From: Lentinus brumalis
Taxonomy: Eukaryota; Basidiomycota; Agaricomycetes; Polyporales; Polyporaceae
Direction: 5' to 3'
Assembly: GCA_001792895.1 (NCBI GenBank)
Contig: MARA01000038.1
Span: 62,001-126,000 of the forward strand
Length of the DNA: 64,000 nt
Both the position numbers and the translations under genes were made by a program. Below the pieces are notes generated by a model. The model saw only the letters and a program-made list of their open reading frames with translations, searched no databases and had not been told where the DNA came from. Below are positions 20,251 through 32,512 of this stretch, in pieces (position 1 is the stretch's first letter; every line of letters starts with the position of its first letter).

Positions 20251-22500
20251 CCCTCACTCTCTCTGCAACTATGCCACGTCCAAGTCTCGTACTACAACTC
20301 GCGCCATGCTTTTCTCCCTGCTCAACAACTGGCTCGTATATCTGTGCCTCATGATCCCAGCTATCACCTTTATGCTATACACACTTGCCCTGGAGGCTCA
20401 CAGTGGTGCCTGCCTTCAGCTCATTGTATGTCAGCCCTGTTATAGTCGGGCTTCTCGCTGATATGTGTATTACAGATATATGTTTAGAATCAGTTCCGAA
20501 CTCTCTAGAGCCACCACAGGTGGCATCCAGTGTTGAGACATCACAGTGGGCTATGCTTCATAGCATACACGTGTATGGGCATGGACGGGGACCACTGAAG
20601 AAGGAGCTTGGGAGAAGGTTGTAGAGATGCTCACGCTTGATGCTTCTGCTGCTGTTGTAACTGTGAATTGTATTGAACATGATGCAAGGGCCACCCGCGG
20701 GACCGGGATACAACTTTGACCTACTTCGATGCAGATGCACTTAGTGCCAATCAGGTGTCGACACTCCGAACTGGACGTGTCACGTCTTCATGAATATCTT
20801 CACTCTTTGTCTTCCTCCTCCTCCGAGTACGCCTCAGGTTGGCCTCATGCCTAAGTCTACTTTCTCCGCAGTCCTCTGATCATGTGACTTGAAACTTGGG
20901 TAAGCACATAGAATTAGGGCAACACGGGGCTTGTAGCAGTCTTAGACAGAGGTATCGATGGGAAGGAACACAGGACTCTAGTGCATGCATGCTTTGTTTG
21001 TGGGCCTACTTAAGTTGGCAATGCCATGGCAGGTCCCTCGTTTTATGTTTTATTGCTTCTGCTCTCTGTGCATGGCCGCCAAGTCAGCTCAATGGTTTGT
21101 ACAGTCAGAGCTTGAACTGATGTATCCATAGCCCGCAACCATACATTGAACTCCTCACTCCTCATGCTTTGTACGCAGAGGGGCTCCACTCATGATTGGA
21201 TGATCCTGGTATCTGGACACACTTCACTGTATCACTCTGGCTGCGCTATCCACCGAGACTAGCTGTACTTGCCTCAGAGTGGGCCATTACACGATTGATG
21301 GGTTTTTGTATAAGTGGAAGAGTGTTCTGCTGGCTTTGAACTTGTGATATACACTCCTTCTACCAGTAAAGATTGCCAGTAAGTAGTGTTAGCACAGCCA
21401 CATAAGTGAGGTAGTGTGCATCATCCACAAGTCTGACCTGCAATCCATTCAGTCACTGTGTTTTTAATGTCATACAATAATGCTTTACCAACTACAACAT
21501 GCCAGTTGATCTCATTCATAGCTAAGTTTGTCATCAATCTACAGAGCTATGTTACTAGAAGTATAAGTGGTGGTCATTTGCGGGGTTTTCAGAGATATTG
21601 AGCGCTTATTTGCGCTTACATAAGCTGGCTGCACTGCTGGCCTGGTCGCACCCTCTGGGTGCAGCCAACTCAGTGCGCAAGTTTTTGGGTTTATTGGGTT
21701 TTGGGTGCTCATTTTGCGTTGTGCGCGAATAATCCTTGTATAAGTAACTGGAGCTTATGGGGCATTAAGACAGTACTCAATTTGGTGACCCTGTAAGCAA
21801 TGGTGGTTACATGTGATGATGTAATAATAAGCCACAACATTAGCACTCATAAGCTGAGTCAAAATATTATTTCCATGGGGATTGTTTCCCGTTCCAGCAT
21901 TCCTTGGCATATCTCGACCATAAAGGATAATTTTTTTGTTCCTCATCAATTGTAATCAATTTTGATGCTACAATGGTGTGTACTTATCTGACTCAACATT
22001 CAGATGCTTTCGTAGTATGTCTGACTTTGGATTGCGACTTGATCACCTATCCCTGGATCCCGTTGTCAAGTTGGTTCTGCCACAGGACAACCTTCTCATT
22101 GAGTCTTGCAGCATGATGCACACAGTAATCAGCCACAGTGTCATTGTCACAAATCTCCCTTTTTCCTGTAGGAATCACAGCTCATAAGGTTGCATGGCTG
22201 GAACAAGGGCCACACTACCAAGTTTACCCTTCAAGGATGTGGAGTTCTGGGACTTCATGAGAATAGTTTCTCGCATTATGTTGCAGTCCGTCGTCCATTG
22301 TGAAGAGTTGATGGAACAAGTTCAATTTATTATGGCCTTGATCCCCTTGCATGAACTGGCACCCCATCTGGACGTATGATGCTCAAACGAATCTCATTGC
22401 AATGGTATGTGCTCTGTGTGTATATGGACATTGATTGAGCACAGGAGGATGGCCAGGACACAGTATGCAGCTGATACCCTCAGGAATGTGAAAGGTAGTA
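20251..22500. other. Gene-poor stretch
   Basis: About 2.2 kb with no gene, RNA or terminal-repeat structure I can support. Short frames lack motifs. A segment at 21560-21740 (TTGCGGGG, GCGCTTATTTGCGCTTAC) resembles other short repeat fragments but has no clear ends. Confidence 0.35.
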
Positions 22501-22502
22501 TT

Positions 22503-22926
22503 GTTGAACTTGGAGCTCTATCTCTGATTCCTGTAATGGCATCAAGTCCGTACTTGCACGCAAGGATGCTTGCAGTGCACCCTACTAGCACCCCAAAGCG
22601 CTAGCTAACCCCGTTCCTCCTTTTCGATATATCGGTGCTTCTTAATGTTTTCCATTTCCCGGGATTGAACTCTTGACCTCCGCACTTTTCATGCATTTTT
22701 CTTTTTGCTCTTTGTTGATTTTCTTTGGCACTTTTCTGGCTGTGGCTGTTACAACTGTATGGCTTATGTAACATGCACCATAGACAGCGCGCTCGTCATG
22801 CTCTGGGGTCCTTAGACTTCACAGAGCTCGACATAGGTGTGTAGATTCACTTTTGTCAATATATCAGACTTCACAGAGCTCGACATAGGCCATTGTGATT
22901 GCTCTGAGGCACACTGCAGCCAACAC
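22503..22926 (+). repeat. Dispersed repeat copy A, in two parts with internal duplication
   Basis: 22503-22635 and 22837-22926 match the single stretch 43709-43932 closely. Between them lie about 200 extra bases, including a second copy of the words AGACTTCACAGAGCTCGACA (22813 and 22867). So copy A was interrupted or partly duplicated. The spacer holds AGTTCAATCCC on the minus strand, a tRNA B-box-like motif. Confidence 0.6.
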
Positions 22927-23083
22927 TACCTTCTTCTCAACTCCGTCTGGTCATTGAGTCATCCAGTGCCGGCGGAACTCAGCAATTTTTGTTGCGCCAC
23001 ATCCCACGGGCCACGGCACGTCCGCCCTCTCCCTGCGACACTCTTGCCATTGCCTTCACTATTTCCCTCCTCGCCCTCTCTTC

Positions 23084-23800
23084 CATGTTAACTTTTGACA
23101 TTGCCACACTCCCCAGCATCGTCGAAGCTGCCCTGGCCATTGACGGCGACTATGCTGTCTTGCTTCAAGTCAACAAGGACACCTGGCCTAGTCCTGGGAC
23201 AACATCAAGCACAGTCCACACATGCATTGGCCCTGTGGAGGAGGTACCAAGCATGTCGGTATGTATCCCTGTGTCCTAGGAAGTTCATGCACGGGTACTC
23301 AGACCCATGTCAATTCAGCGCCACTACAGTGACATCCTCCATGTGCATGCACCGTCGCTCAGTGTGTTCATGCACTGGGCATGCCTTCTGGACGAGGACC
23401 ACGTCACTCTGCCTCAAGACTTCACTCCCCATCACTGCGAGATTATCTTGGTGTTTGGCAGTTTGTGCGTCATTGCAGCACAGCACGAATGCACCAATTA
23501 TGACCGCACGGTGCTTGCGGCTCGCTCGTATGCTGGTATACACCCTGGAGATGTGACAGCTGAGGAGCTCTCAGGCCTCACGCGTTGGGCTGAGTGTCAT
23601 CACCCGGTACGGCATTCTCTCCTGTGTGGCTCGTCAGGTCCACTGACCTATTGTTCGTTCAGGATTGGTTGCTCGTGCTCTGTGAGGAGGTTGACCGGAG
23701 GCGTAGCCCAGTATCATCTTACCAGCATGTCGTGGTTAGTCAGAACCAGGGAGGTGTTGGATTCCGGGGTTCGAGGTCATCAAACAGGGTTTACCCTTTG
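23084..23800 (+). CDS. Hypothetical multi-exon gene, remnant
   Basis: Open segments MLTFDIATLPSIVEAALAI (23084 on), then after a possible intron the piece HYSDILHVHAPSLSVFMHW..DFTPHHCEIILVFGSL (to about 23605) and DWLLVLCEEVDRRRSP (23663 on). Amino-acid usage and splice-like borders suggest former coding. No recognised domain. The helix-rich composition resembles the block at 6.2-7.6 kb, so both may be members of one lineage-specific family; unproven. Confidence 0.4.
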
Positions 23801-24079
23801 AGTGTGATGCTCCATCCTGTCGCTCGGGCTGCTGCAGCGGCAGCTGTTGTAGTTATTTTATAAAACGAACCGGTAATTGGCCCGCACATGTATTACAAAA
23901 CGAACCGGTAGTTTGACAATGTATTATGAAGCCCTCCGGGGCCTCCGGGAGGCTGCTAGATATGGCTGCTGACCTAATAGACAGCCCGGAGGGGGCGCTT
24001 TCTTGCTGTTCCGGACATTCCGGCATCAGCAGCACAGCCCTGGGCCTCCACAACACCTCCTCCCATCAATCCTCGGCTA

Positions 24080-24345
24080 CTGTACTGATCAATCGTTAGC
24101 GGCGGGGGGTTCGGCGTGTGACAGTGTCGGTCCGTAGCGGCAGAGCGGCGGAGGACCGCATGAGGTGTGACAAGTGGCTGAGCGGCGCCGGAGGTGCCGC
24201 AAAATTACCGTTTTGGGCACTTTAACGCCCGATTTATGGCCGTCACAAGCGGCGGACTCCGCGGTGACCTGTGACAGCGGCCAAAATAAGGGACGGCGGA
24301 GGGCCGTGTGACACGTGACGCGCCGCTAACGATTGATCAGTACAG
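24080..24345. mobile_element. MITE, 266 bp, TA target duplication
   Basis: Perfect 25-bp terminal inverted repeats at 24080-24104 and 24321-24345, beginning CTGTACTGATCAATCGTT, flanked by TA on each side (24078-24079 and 24346-24347). GC-rich core with GCGGCGGAGG and GTGACCTGTGAC words; no coding capacity. Size, TA duplication and TIRs fit a mariner-type non-autonomous element. Confidence 0.8.
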
Positions 24346-25888
24346 TATTTCGACCCTCCCAGCGCTTTTCCAGTAATCCAGATACCCAATATGATAAGTG
24401 GTCACCTGTGGCTGCGACCGTTTCGCCTCTAGCGCCGCCAATACTGCGACGATTCATACGCGAGTAGGTGCGTTGGATGCGCGCTATCAATGCGCATCCA
24501 GCGGTACCTTGAACGTAGTAATACGGTAAGTACCCGCATTAGCATTGCTAAAACCGATAATTTTGCGGGCCCCAGCATAGAATCCGCCGTAGCGCGGGCT
24601 CCGGCCAACGTACAAACACGCCCATAGTAGCGTTGGAATGCGGCGGGCCATGCAATTCTAACGGTACCCTACCCAAGTCCGATCATGGAGATCTACCAAT
24701 GTCATCCTCCTGCCTCTCTCAGCCCATGCATCCTCTCTGCTGCCCCTCAACCTCATCCTACAGGTTTGCAATTGCCCAGGCACAATCAGCACGTAGTAAG
24801 TCAGTGTTGGGTAGCTTTGTTAGGTATAATATAGACTGTAAACAAGGCTACTTGACGTACATTGGTGATTATGACTGTACAGTATCTTGACCATAGCGGT
24901 ATAACTGCTGCATTGTTTGTCTTGCGAGTTTTGGCATCATTCAGTGGCTTAAATGCGCCATATTGGACAGCCTTTTGCTTGCATATCGCACCTGCTATGC
25001 CTGCTTGAATGCATAATCAAGCTCGACTTACTGAGCAGTATACTGCAGTGCCATAACCTCAATATACTCCGAGTAGCATACCGCTGGAAGGCCCTTGATT
25101 ATACGAGTCTATAGCATTCAAAATGAAGGCAAACGGCCGAGAGACGAACGAGATATGCATGGATTCATTCAGCATTAAGACATGTCTTAAAAAGTAAGAT
25201 GTGTCTTACATTTCACACTGAGATCTGCATGCTGTGCAGCACAATACCGGCACAGTCTGATACAGGTCTTAGGCCACACTACTGTCTGGGACCACTTGCT
25301 GGCCTGCCTCATTCTTCTCCAATCATCTCCCCCTCAATATTGCATCAGAATCATAATGATATGTCATCTGCTTGGTCTATAGATTACTGAGCTATTTGCT
25401 GTTGTCTTAGAGGGTACAATGAAGCGATTTTCCGCAACATAGATAAGACATTGAAGGATGCATACATGGACCGATAGGGATTAAACTTGGCATCCAGCTG
25501 CGTACATGTGTCTGGCACACGGCGCAAAAATCCGTTTCTAAATACCTCATCTGGGTGTCTCGATATTCACCGAGCACCAATGTGAGCCTACTCCAGAGAG
25601 AAATGCAATGTTCTGACCTGTCAAGTTACCTATGTAAGCCCTGAAAAGCACACATTAGTAGCTAATAAGTGGGAGTACCTGTGCACAAATTATGAGAGCC
25701 CTACATTAGGTGCAGGGAGGTCTCCAGGTCTTGCATCAGCTGGGAGAGGCAGGAGGATGACGTTGGTAGATCTCCATGATCGGACTTGGGTAGGGTACCG
25801 TTAGAATTGCATGGCCCGCCGCATTCCAACGCTACTATGGGCGTGTTTGTACGTTGGCCGGAGCCCGCGCTACGGCGGATTCTATGCT

Positions 25889-27344
25889 CATCAGGGAAAC
25901 CTTTCTCGGCGCTTATTTCCCGTAGCAGAGCACTGCATCCCGTTGCATCTCGTAGCACCTCGTAGTGCACTGTAGGAAACCGCAAATGGGATTGTCAAAT
26001 TCTACATGCATTCCATCCTCCCTCGTCAGAGGGCCTCTCAGACCAAATCTGGAGCCCATTGGTGCAAGACCCTCGAGTGGAGACGGAGAGCGGAGATGTT
26101 TATTTTTGACGCCCAGCAGTCGGATCGCTCCTCGAGAGCTGTCGGAGCTCATCGGAGATTAAGAGCGCCGACTGATCTTTTATCGATCTGGTGCGATTAC
26201 AGCACTTTGCGTTTCTCTCTGTTTCTCTCGTCTCTCCTCGTCTCACGACATGTCCCTCTCTCTCCGAATCCCTCTGTCTGCCCCCTCTACACCGCAGTCA
26301 AGCCAAGTCACGGAAGGGTCACTCAACTATCAAGTCTCAAGCTATGCTGGGCTGCCATCACGGATGAAAGGAGGAAGCTTTCGAAGTGGTGAGTCGCAAA
26401 CTAAGTCCCCGCTTGCTGAAAGCTCTCTTGTCTCCTTCCTGTCCTCGTACTGCAGGCTCTCCTCACCCGCCCCCGTACGTTTTTGGCCGTTTATGAAGCA
26501 AAAGTGGTCTCCCGCGGCCCCACCTCCTCCCTATACCTCAAAACTGCTCGTACTAGCCTCTCGGTCTATTCCGCCAGCTTCTCCTGCTGCCAGTCCTCTC
26601 TGCTACCTGCCTGCTCTTGTCGCCTGCCCTGTTGCCCGTTCTGGTTCTGCTCACCAGTCCTGCCTGTTCTCACTACCCGCTCTACCTGCCCGTTCTTGCC
26701 ACCTGCCCTGCCTGTCCTCTCTGCCTGCCCTGCTTGCCCGTTCTCTTTCTGCCCGCTCTGCCTGCCCGTTCTTGCTCTGCCTGCCCTACCTGCTCGGTCT
26801 TGACTCGTTGCCCTTGTTACTCATCCTCGTGGCCCGTACTCAGTCTCTCGTCCTTGCTGCTTGCTCTCTGCCACACTTGCGGCTCGCCGTTGCTATCTGG
26901 TCTGTCTTGACGTCCTTGTTTCCACTCTCAATGCTCGACTAAGTCTCTCCTGCAATCTGCTCGCCCTCGCAGCCCATCTTTGGCCGCCCTTGCTGTCGAT
27001 CTCGGCCACATCGCTCGCTCTCGCTCTCGCCCTCACTCCCTGCTCTGGCTCTCATTGCACGTGGCTCGTTAGTCAGTTATGCGTAGCCTTGTATCCATGT
27101 ATGCATAGTGTAGTCGTGGTATGAATATGATCGTCTCCTACCTCCATATCTGTGTGTATCATGTAATTCAACCGCTCGATACCGGGCCAATAAAGGAAAT
27201 TTGGGCGCGCAATAGGGTGCTATATGGTGCTACAGACATCTGGCGGGCTGCAATATAGAGCTATACAGAGGGGGACCTGCAATGGTGCTATGGCGGCTAC
27301 ACGAGCTACATAGCACTATATGGCAGGCCGAAATTTCCCTGATG
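25889..27344. mobile_element. 1,456-bp insertion inside the foldback arm
   Basis: Bounded by 11-bp perfect inverted ends CATCAGGGAAA (25889-25899) and TTTCCCTGATG (27334-27344). Flanking CT on both sides fits a 2-bp duplication; an alternative is a 5-bp ATGCT duplication with unequal ends. The element has no recognisable transposase. Its middle is a one-strand pyrimidine-rich domain. The matching uninterrupted left arm gives the empty site. Confidence 0.68.
26540..27060 (+). repeat. Pyrimidine-rich minisatellite-like domain
   Basis: Degenerate tandem words around CTGCCTGCCC and CCCGTTCTTGC fill about 500 bp on one strand, with almost no purine runs. It gives long open frames rich in Ser, Leu, Pro, Cys that I treat as artefacts of composition. 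A very similar domain occurs at 42800-43340. Confidence 0.6.
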
Positions 27345-27445
27345 CTGGGGCCCGCAAAATTATCGGTTTTAGCAATGCTAATGCGGGTACCTACCGTATT
27401 ACTACGTTCAAGGTACCGCTGGATGCGCATTGATAGCGCGCATCC

Positions 27446-30400
27446 CTGACTGCCTCTAGACGTCCATACCCGCCAGTCCATCGCTCTACAGTCGTTCCCC
27501 GGGCCCCCTCTCGTGCCCCTGTCCTCTGCTTGTCGCATTTTCGCTCTGGAGCCCCTCTGTCGATCTTTCGTCGATTTCTCCCCCAGTTCTGCTCGAAATC
27601 CCTCCATCTTTTCGTCGTCGCCCCCTCGCCACGTCACCCACCTACGCTCATGGCGCCGTCCGCTCCGACATTTCCGAAACTCACCAATCGCAACTACCAG
27701 CAATGGAGGCTCGATATGGAGGCCCGGCTTCACACCATTGGTGCTCTGCGCATCGTGCAGGGCACTGAGAAGCGGCCGGAGTTCACCAGCCCCCTCGACG
27801 CAGGTGAGTGTCGAGAACTTCGTGATTTCGAAGGCAGGGTGGACTTCGCTGCTGGGGATATTTGGAACTGTGTGGAGAGGGAGCAGCAGACGCACCTGGA
27901 GTCGATCCGAGATGATCCTGGTGCGATGTGGAGGAAGCTGGAGGCCGTGCACATGCAGAAACGTCCCGGTACGCGTTTTAACACCTACATCACGCTCCTA
28001 TCCCTCTCCAAGGCCGAGGACGAGTCCCTCAGCACCCTCTCGACGCGAGCCTCGCAGCTCAAGTCCGACATGAAGGCCTCTGTCCCACTGGCTTCGATCT
28101 CGAGAAGCTGGACGATGAACTCGTCCTCATGGCTCTCATTCGTGCTCTCCCGGCCGAATACAACGCCCTCCGTCAGACCCTGCTGCTCGACGACTCCCTC
28201 ACACTCGAGAAGCTGCAAGACACGCTTGTTGCGCTCGAAAACCAGCCCGGTGCACCCTCGTCCACTCCTGTCCTCTCCCACGCGGCCTCCACCCTCTCCT
28301 GCGCGTTCTGCGGTCGCTCCGGTCACTCCGAGGACCAGTGCTTCTCCAAGCGCGACGCCAGCGCATGCGCGAAGGAGAAGGCCGCGCAACACACCCAGTA
28401 CCGCTCCGGGAAGGGCAAGCACAAGGAGAACGCGTTGGAGGCGTCGAAGGACTCGAACAACGGCCCGGACACCGCCCAGGAGTCCGCTGGTGCGGCTACT
28501 GTGAGTGCTGGTTGTGCTTCTGCGCTGCTATCCGTCTCGGATCGCGCTTCGTGGCTCTCTTCGCCGGCAGCAGCTAACTGGAACACCGACACAGGTGCTT
28601 CTGCACACATGACCCCACACCGTCACTGGTTTCGCTCCTACTTGCCACACATTATCCCCATCCGTCTCGCCAACTCGCACATCGTCTACTCGGCGGGATT
28701 GGGGTCTGTGGTGTTTCAGCCAGCGGAGAGGGGAGGGGTTGTACCGCCTGCGGTTGTACTACACGACGTCTTGCATGTTCCTGCGCTTGCCAGCAATCTA
28801 CTGTCTGTCTTCCACCTCACGCGCAAGAAGGGCGACACCGTCGAGTTGCGCGCATCGAGGCTCTTCTACCATCAGGGGGAGCTGCGCTTCGAAGCCCGAG
28901 TCAACGAGCACAATGTCGGCTATCTCCTCGGCCACACGGTGTCTCAGACGAAGAACGCGCTCTCTGTGTCCTCTACTTGTGAGGAGGACGAGTCACTGTG
29001 GCACCAGCGCTGCTCGCACGTCAACCTGGATGATCTCCGCTCGGTGATCAAGAAGGGTCTTGTCGTCGGCCTTGTTGTCCGATCGAAGCGCAAGCCCGAC
29101 CCTGTCTGCGAGCCCTGCCTTGCCGGCAAGCTCAACCGCCATGCTATCCCCCGTTTTGCATCTCGGAAGTTCGTCCCCATCGCACTGGTCCACACCGACC
29201 TCAAGGGACGTCTCCCGGTCGCTACGCCGGAAGGCTACGTCTACTGGATGACGTTTGTCTGCGATGCGACGCGGTTCTGGGTCTTGGCCTTCCTCAAGCG
29301 CAAGAGCGACGCGTTTGCTGCGTTCAAGTCGTACAAGGCGTATGCTGAGACCTGTCTCGGTCTCAAGATCAAGGCTACGCGCGACGACAAGGGCGGCGAG
29401 TACATGGGCAAGGAGTAATCCGACTTCTGCGCAGAGCACGGCATCCAGCGGCAGCACACCGAGCCGGACGAGCCTCACCAGAATGGTGTTGCTGAACGCG
29501 CAAACAGGACGACGTCTGAGGGTGCCACGGCTCTCCTCGTGCAGTCAAAGCTCCCTCCCTCGTTCTGGGGCCACGCCGTCTCCACCTTCGTCCACACGCG
29601 CAACCGCATGCCTACCTCTGCGCTGAACGGCGGCATCCCCTACACTGCGTGGAAGGGAGACGGGCGCAAGCCGGATGTCTCGTACTTCCGCGTCTTTGGC
29701 TGCTTGGCCTACATGCTCGTGCGCAAGAAGGACCGGAAGGCACTCGAGCCGCACTCGCGCAAGTGCATCTTCGTCGGCTACCCCGAGGGCACGAAGGCGT
29801 GGCGGTTCTGGGACCCAGCTGCGAGAAATTCATCATCTCTTTGCACGCTGAGTTCGACCAACGTTGTTTCCCTGGAAACTCGCCCTTCATCAATGTCTTT
29901 GGCCTGCCCCGCACATTCCCGGTGGTCCGGAGGATGCTGACGATGTCCCCGACGATGTCCCGGATGCACCAGAGCTGCCTGATCAGGGGGGAGCGGATTC
30001 GGATGATCCAGCACCTCCTGCGCCTCCTGCACCAGCCCCTGGACCTCATGCTCCGCGCGACGGCTCTCCTGCTCCGTCATCACGCGCTCCGAGCCCGCCT
30101 GCACCTCCGCAGCCTCCTGCACCAGCACCAGCCCCTCCATGCTCATCCGGACGCCCCTCCGCGCACGAGCATCCTGCACCCGCTCGAAAGCACCTCCCTG
30201 CTCGCTCGACGCGTTTCCAAGGCTCGCTCAATGACCGTGCCCTTGAACGTCGCAATCTCGTCCCCCAGCGGCTCCGCATCACCTCGCAATCCCCTGCCTC
30301 GACACCTGAGCCTGAGGAACGCGAACGCACTCCGCCGCGCGACTCTCTCTCACCGGACCCTCTCGAGGTTGCCCCAGTCGACCCTGAGCCTGCCCATGTC

Positions 30401-31825
30401 CCTCCGCACCGTGCTCCAGCCTCTCCACCCACTTCTGCGGCATCGGACGATGAACTCGACCTCCTAGCGGATGGTCATGAGGATGCGTTCGAGTGCACAC
30501 TCGAGGTGATGATGGCCAGCATTGAGCACGTCTACTCGGACGACGAGCTGGTTGATTACCTCTCGTACGACGATGCTCTGGCTGTCGCATTCGAGTCGGT
30601 GGTCGAGCACGCGTCCAAGGCAAGCCAGGAGCACTTTGGTGAGCCTCGGTCCATCTCCGAGGTCATGAGGCTCGAGCCAGAGGAGCGCGAGCGGTGGCTC
30701 AAAGCTGCACAGGACGAGATCCAGTCCCTCGTCGAGAACGGCACGTTCCAGCTTGTCCAGCTGCCTCCCGGACGCAAGGCCATCGGTTCTCGGTGGGTCT
30801 TCCGGGTCAAGCACAATGCTGACGGCTTGATTGAGCGGTACAAGGGTCGCCTCGTCGCGAAAGGCTTCTCGCAGCGCCCCGGTTTCGACTACAACAAAAC
30901 CTTCGCCCCTACGCCAAAGTGGGCGTCGATTCGAGCCATCCTCGCCATCGCTGCGCTCGAGGACCTCGAACTCGAGTCTGTGGACATCTCCTCTGGCTAT
31001 CTCAATGGCGAGCTCAAGGAGGAGGTCCACATGAAGCAGCCTGAGGGCTTCGAGGAGAAGACTCCCGAGTGGGTGTGGCGGCTGTGCAAGTCGCTCTACG
31101 GCCTCAAGCAGGCCGGCCGTTGCTGGCACGAGAAGCTGCACGAGGTCCTGACGAAGCTTGGCTTTGACCGGCTCGTCTGCGAGCACAGCGTCTGGGTCTA
31201 CCTGCGAGACGAAGTGCGTGTCATCATCCCTGTCTTTGTTGACGACATCACCATCGCAGCAAAGTCCAAGGACGCTATCCAGCGCGTCAAGGACGAGCTG
31301 CGCGCGCACTTCAAGCTCCGGGACCTTGGTCCGACATCCTGGCTCCTCGGAGTCAAGATTGAGCGCGACCGCTCGAAGCGTTCCCTCTCCATCTCGCAGA
31401 AGCAGTACGCACTCGACATCCTCGAGCGGTACGGCTTCTCGAGCTGCGACCCAGTTGGCACTCCAATGGACCCAGGTCTCCGCCTCAGCGCGGAGATGAG
31501 CCCCAAGACGCCTGCCGAGGCCCGGGAGATGCAGGACATCCCGTACGGCCAGGCTGTTGGTTCGCGCTTCTACCTGGCAGTCGCAACGCATCCGGACATG
31601 ATCTGCACTATTGGCTACCTCGCTCGCTTCTCGCAGAACCCTGGGATGATGCACTGGAAGGCGGTCAAGCACCTCTTCCGGTACATCAAGGGCACGCTCG
31701 ACTACAAGCTCACATACGCCCCTTCGTCGGATTCGGAGCTCTTCACCTCGTACACCGATGCGGACCATGCTGGCTGCCCGGACACAGGTCGCTTGACCTC
31801 GGGCCACGTCATCAAGATGGGCACC
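27446..31825 (+). mobile_element. Ty1/copia retrotransposon, 5' and 3' incomplete
   Basis: Order gag, protease, integrase, reverse transcriptase, RNase H is the copia order. No LTR was found on either side. The 5' side starts right after the foldback element; the 3' side stops inside RNase H at SGHVIKMGT (about 31825), where it meets a minus-strand zinc-finger gene fragment. GC-rich with codon use like host genes, unlike the AT-rich Helitrons, so it looks young or escaped mutation. Frame breaks: C3 run 28084-28086, TAA 29416-29418, A3 run 29826-29828, C3 run 29918-29920. All three frameshifts are one missing base in a homopolymer. Confidence 0.9.
27650..31825 (+). pseudogene. Copia Gag-Pol polyprotein
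   Basis: Start at MAPSAPTFPKLTNRNYQQW (27650), a standard copia Gag opening. Domains in order: zinc knuckle CAFCGRSGHSEDQC; protease NTDTGASAHM; integrase zinc motif WHQRCSH..CEPCLAGK; integrase core with LVHTDLKG, TRDDKGGEY and HQNGVAERANR (D, D, E); reverse transcriptase ALEDLELESVDISSGYLNGE, FVDDITIAAK (the active-site DD) and WLLGVKIERD; RNase H YTDADHAGCPDTGRLTSG. The TAA at 29416-29418 falls between integrase motifs. The RNase H C-terminal part is missing. It would copy the element's RNA into DNA and integrate it; truncated here. Confidence 0.88.
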
Positions 31826-32512
31826 GTAGAAGATCCTCTATGTTCTCCTTGAGGTCATCAGCGGGAAACATAACCTCTTCTAGTTCCAATCGTGCGAGTT
31901 TGGCCTCAAGCTGCTCTTGGGCATCCCGGGCGGCGTTAACATCGACACCAACTGGAGGAAGGTATAGTGCTTCTTCCTCTGGTGTGAAGTGGAACACTGA
32001 GGGGCAATGGCATTCAGATCCTCCAGATAATCGCGCGTGGCCTGTTGCGCAGAGTGCGCAGGAACGTCTGGGCTAGCATCATCCATCTCGACGTCCGGGA
32101 GATCAAGCAATGTGGAGTTATACGCCTCGTCCATCTGACCCCGCACCGCTTGGGTTTCTGCGCATCTTGCCTGCCGCCCTGCAACATTCTCGAGGTGAAC
32201 AGTGCCCTTGACATGTCGATTCCAGGAGCTTCTAACAATCCACGGCATTGTAGCTTGCGGATCTCGAGCCTCAAGGACCTCGTGGCACACCAAGCAGCTG
32301 GCTTGTTCGCCATCGGGGCTCTCGAAGCAGTCTAAAGAGGTCGCATCAGACTCACGCCGTGAGTTGCCAAGTCAACGCAAATACTCGTGATGCTATATAG
32401 ACTGACCTGGGCCCAGGTCCTTACGCTTTCTGCCCATGGTGGACTCCAAGGAGAGAGTATCCTGAGCTTGAATGGGTTTGTTCTGGTGCTGAAGTTGTTC
32501 AGATACAGGCAT
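31826..32512 (-). pseudogene. N-terminal fragment of a zinc-finger, probably transposon-linked, gene
   Basis: Start MPVSEQLQHQNKPIQ at 32512, exon to about 32417, intron, then CFESPDGEQASCLVCHEVLE and SWNRHVKGTVHLEN, a C-x2-C..H-x5-H finger of BED/C2H2 style, followed by an acidic stretch and HFTPEEEALYLPP. The frame shifts at a G4 run (32001-32004, one base short). The gene ends abruptly at the copia breakpoint, its reading frame running on into reversed copia sequence. I think it is the front of a DNA-transposon or chromatin gene; the family is not certain. Confidence 0.5.

Larger units (their letters stand above)
24475..27445. mobile_element. Foldback element with long inverted arms, right arm split
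   Basis: Left arm 24475 to about 24729. Its reverse complement appears as 25733-25888 and 27347-27445. Spacer between the arms is about 1.0 kb and has no gene. Each tip carries a small hairpin: GGATGCGC then nine bases then GCGCATCC. The right arm is broken by the insertion at 25889-27344; rejoining the two right-arm pieces restores the match to the left arm. No clear duplication flanks the whole element. Confidence 0.72.

Noticed and set aside
22640..22700. tRNA gene on the minus strand
   Set aside because: Only a B-box-like AGTTCAATCCC is present; no A box or cloverleaf.
30464..31807. 447-codon minus-strand frame opposite copia pol
   Set aside because: It lies antisense to clear reverse transcriptase motifs; composition follows from the GC-rich codon bias.
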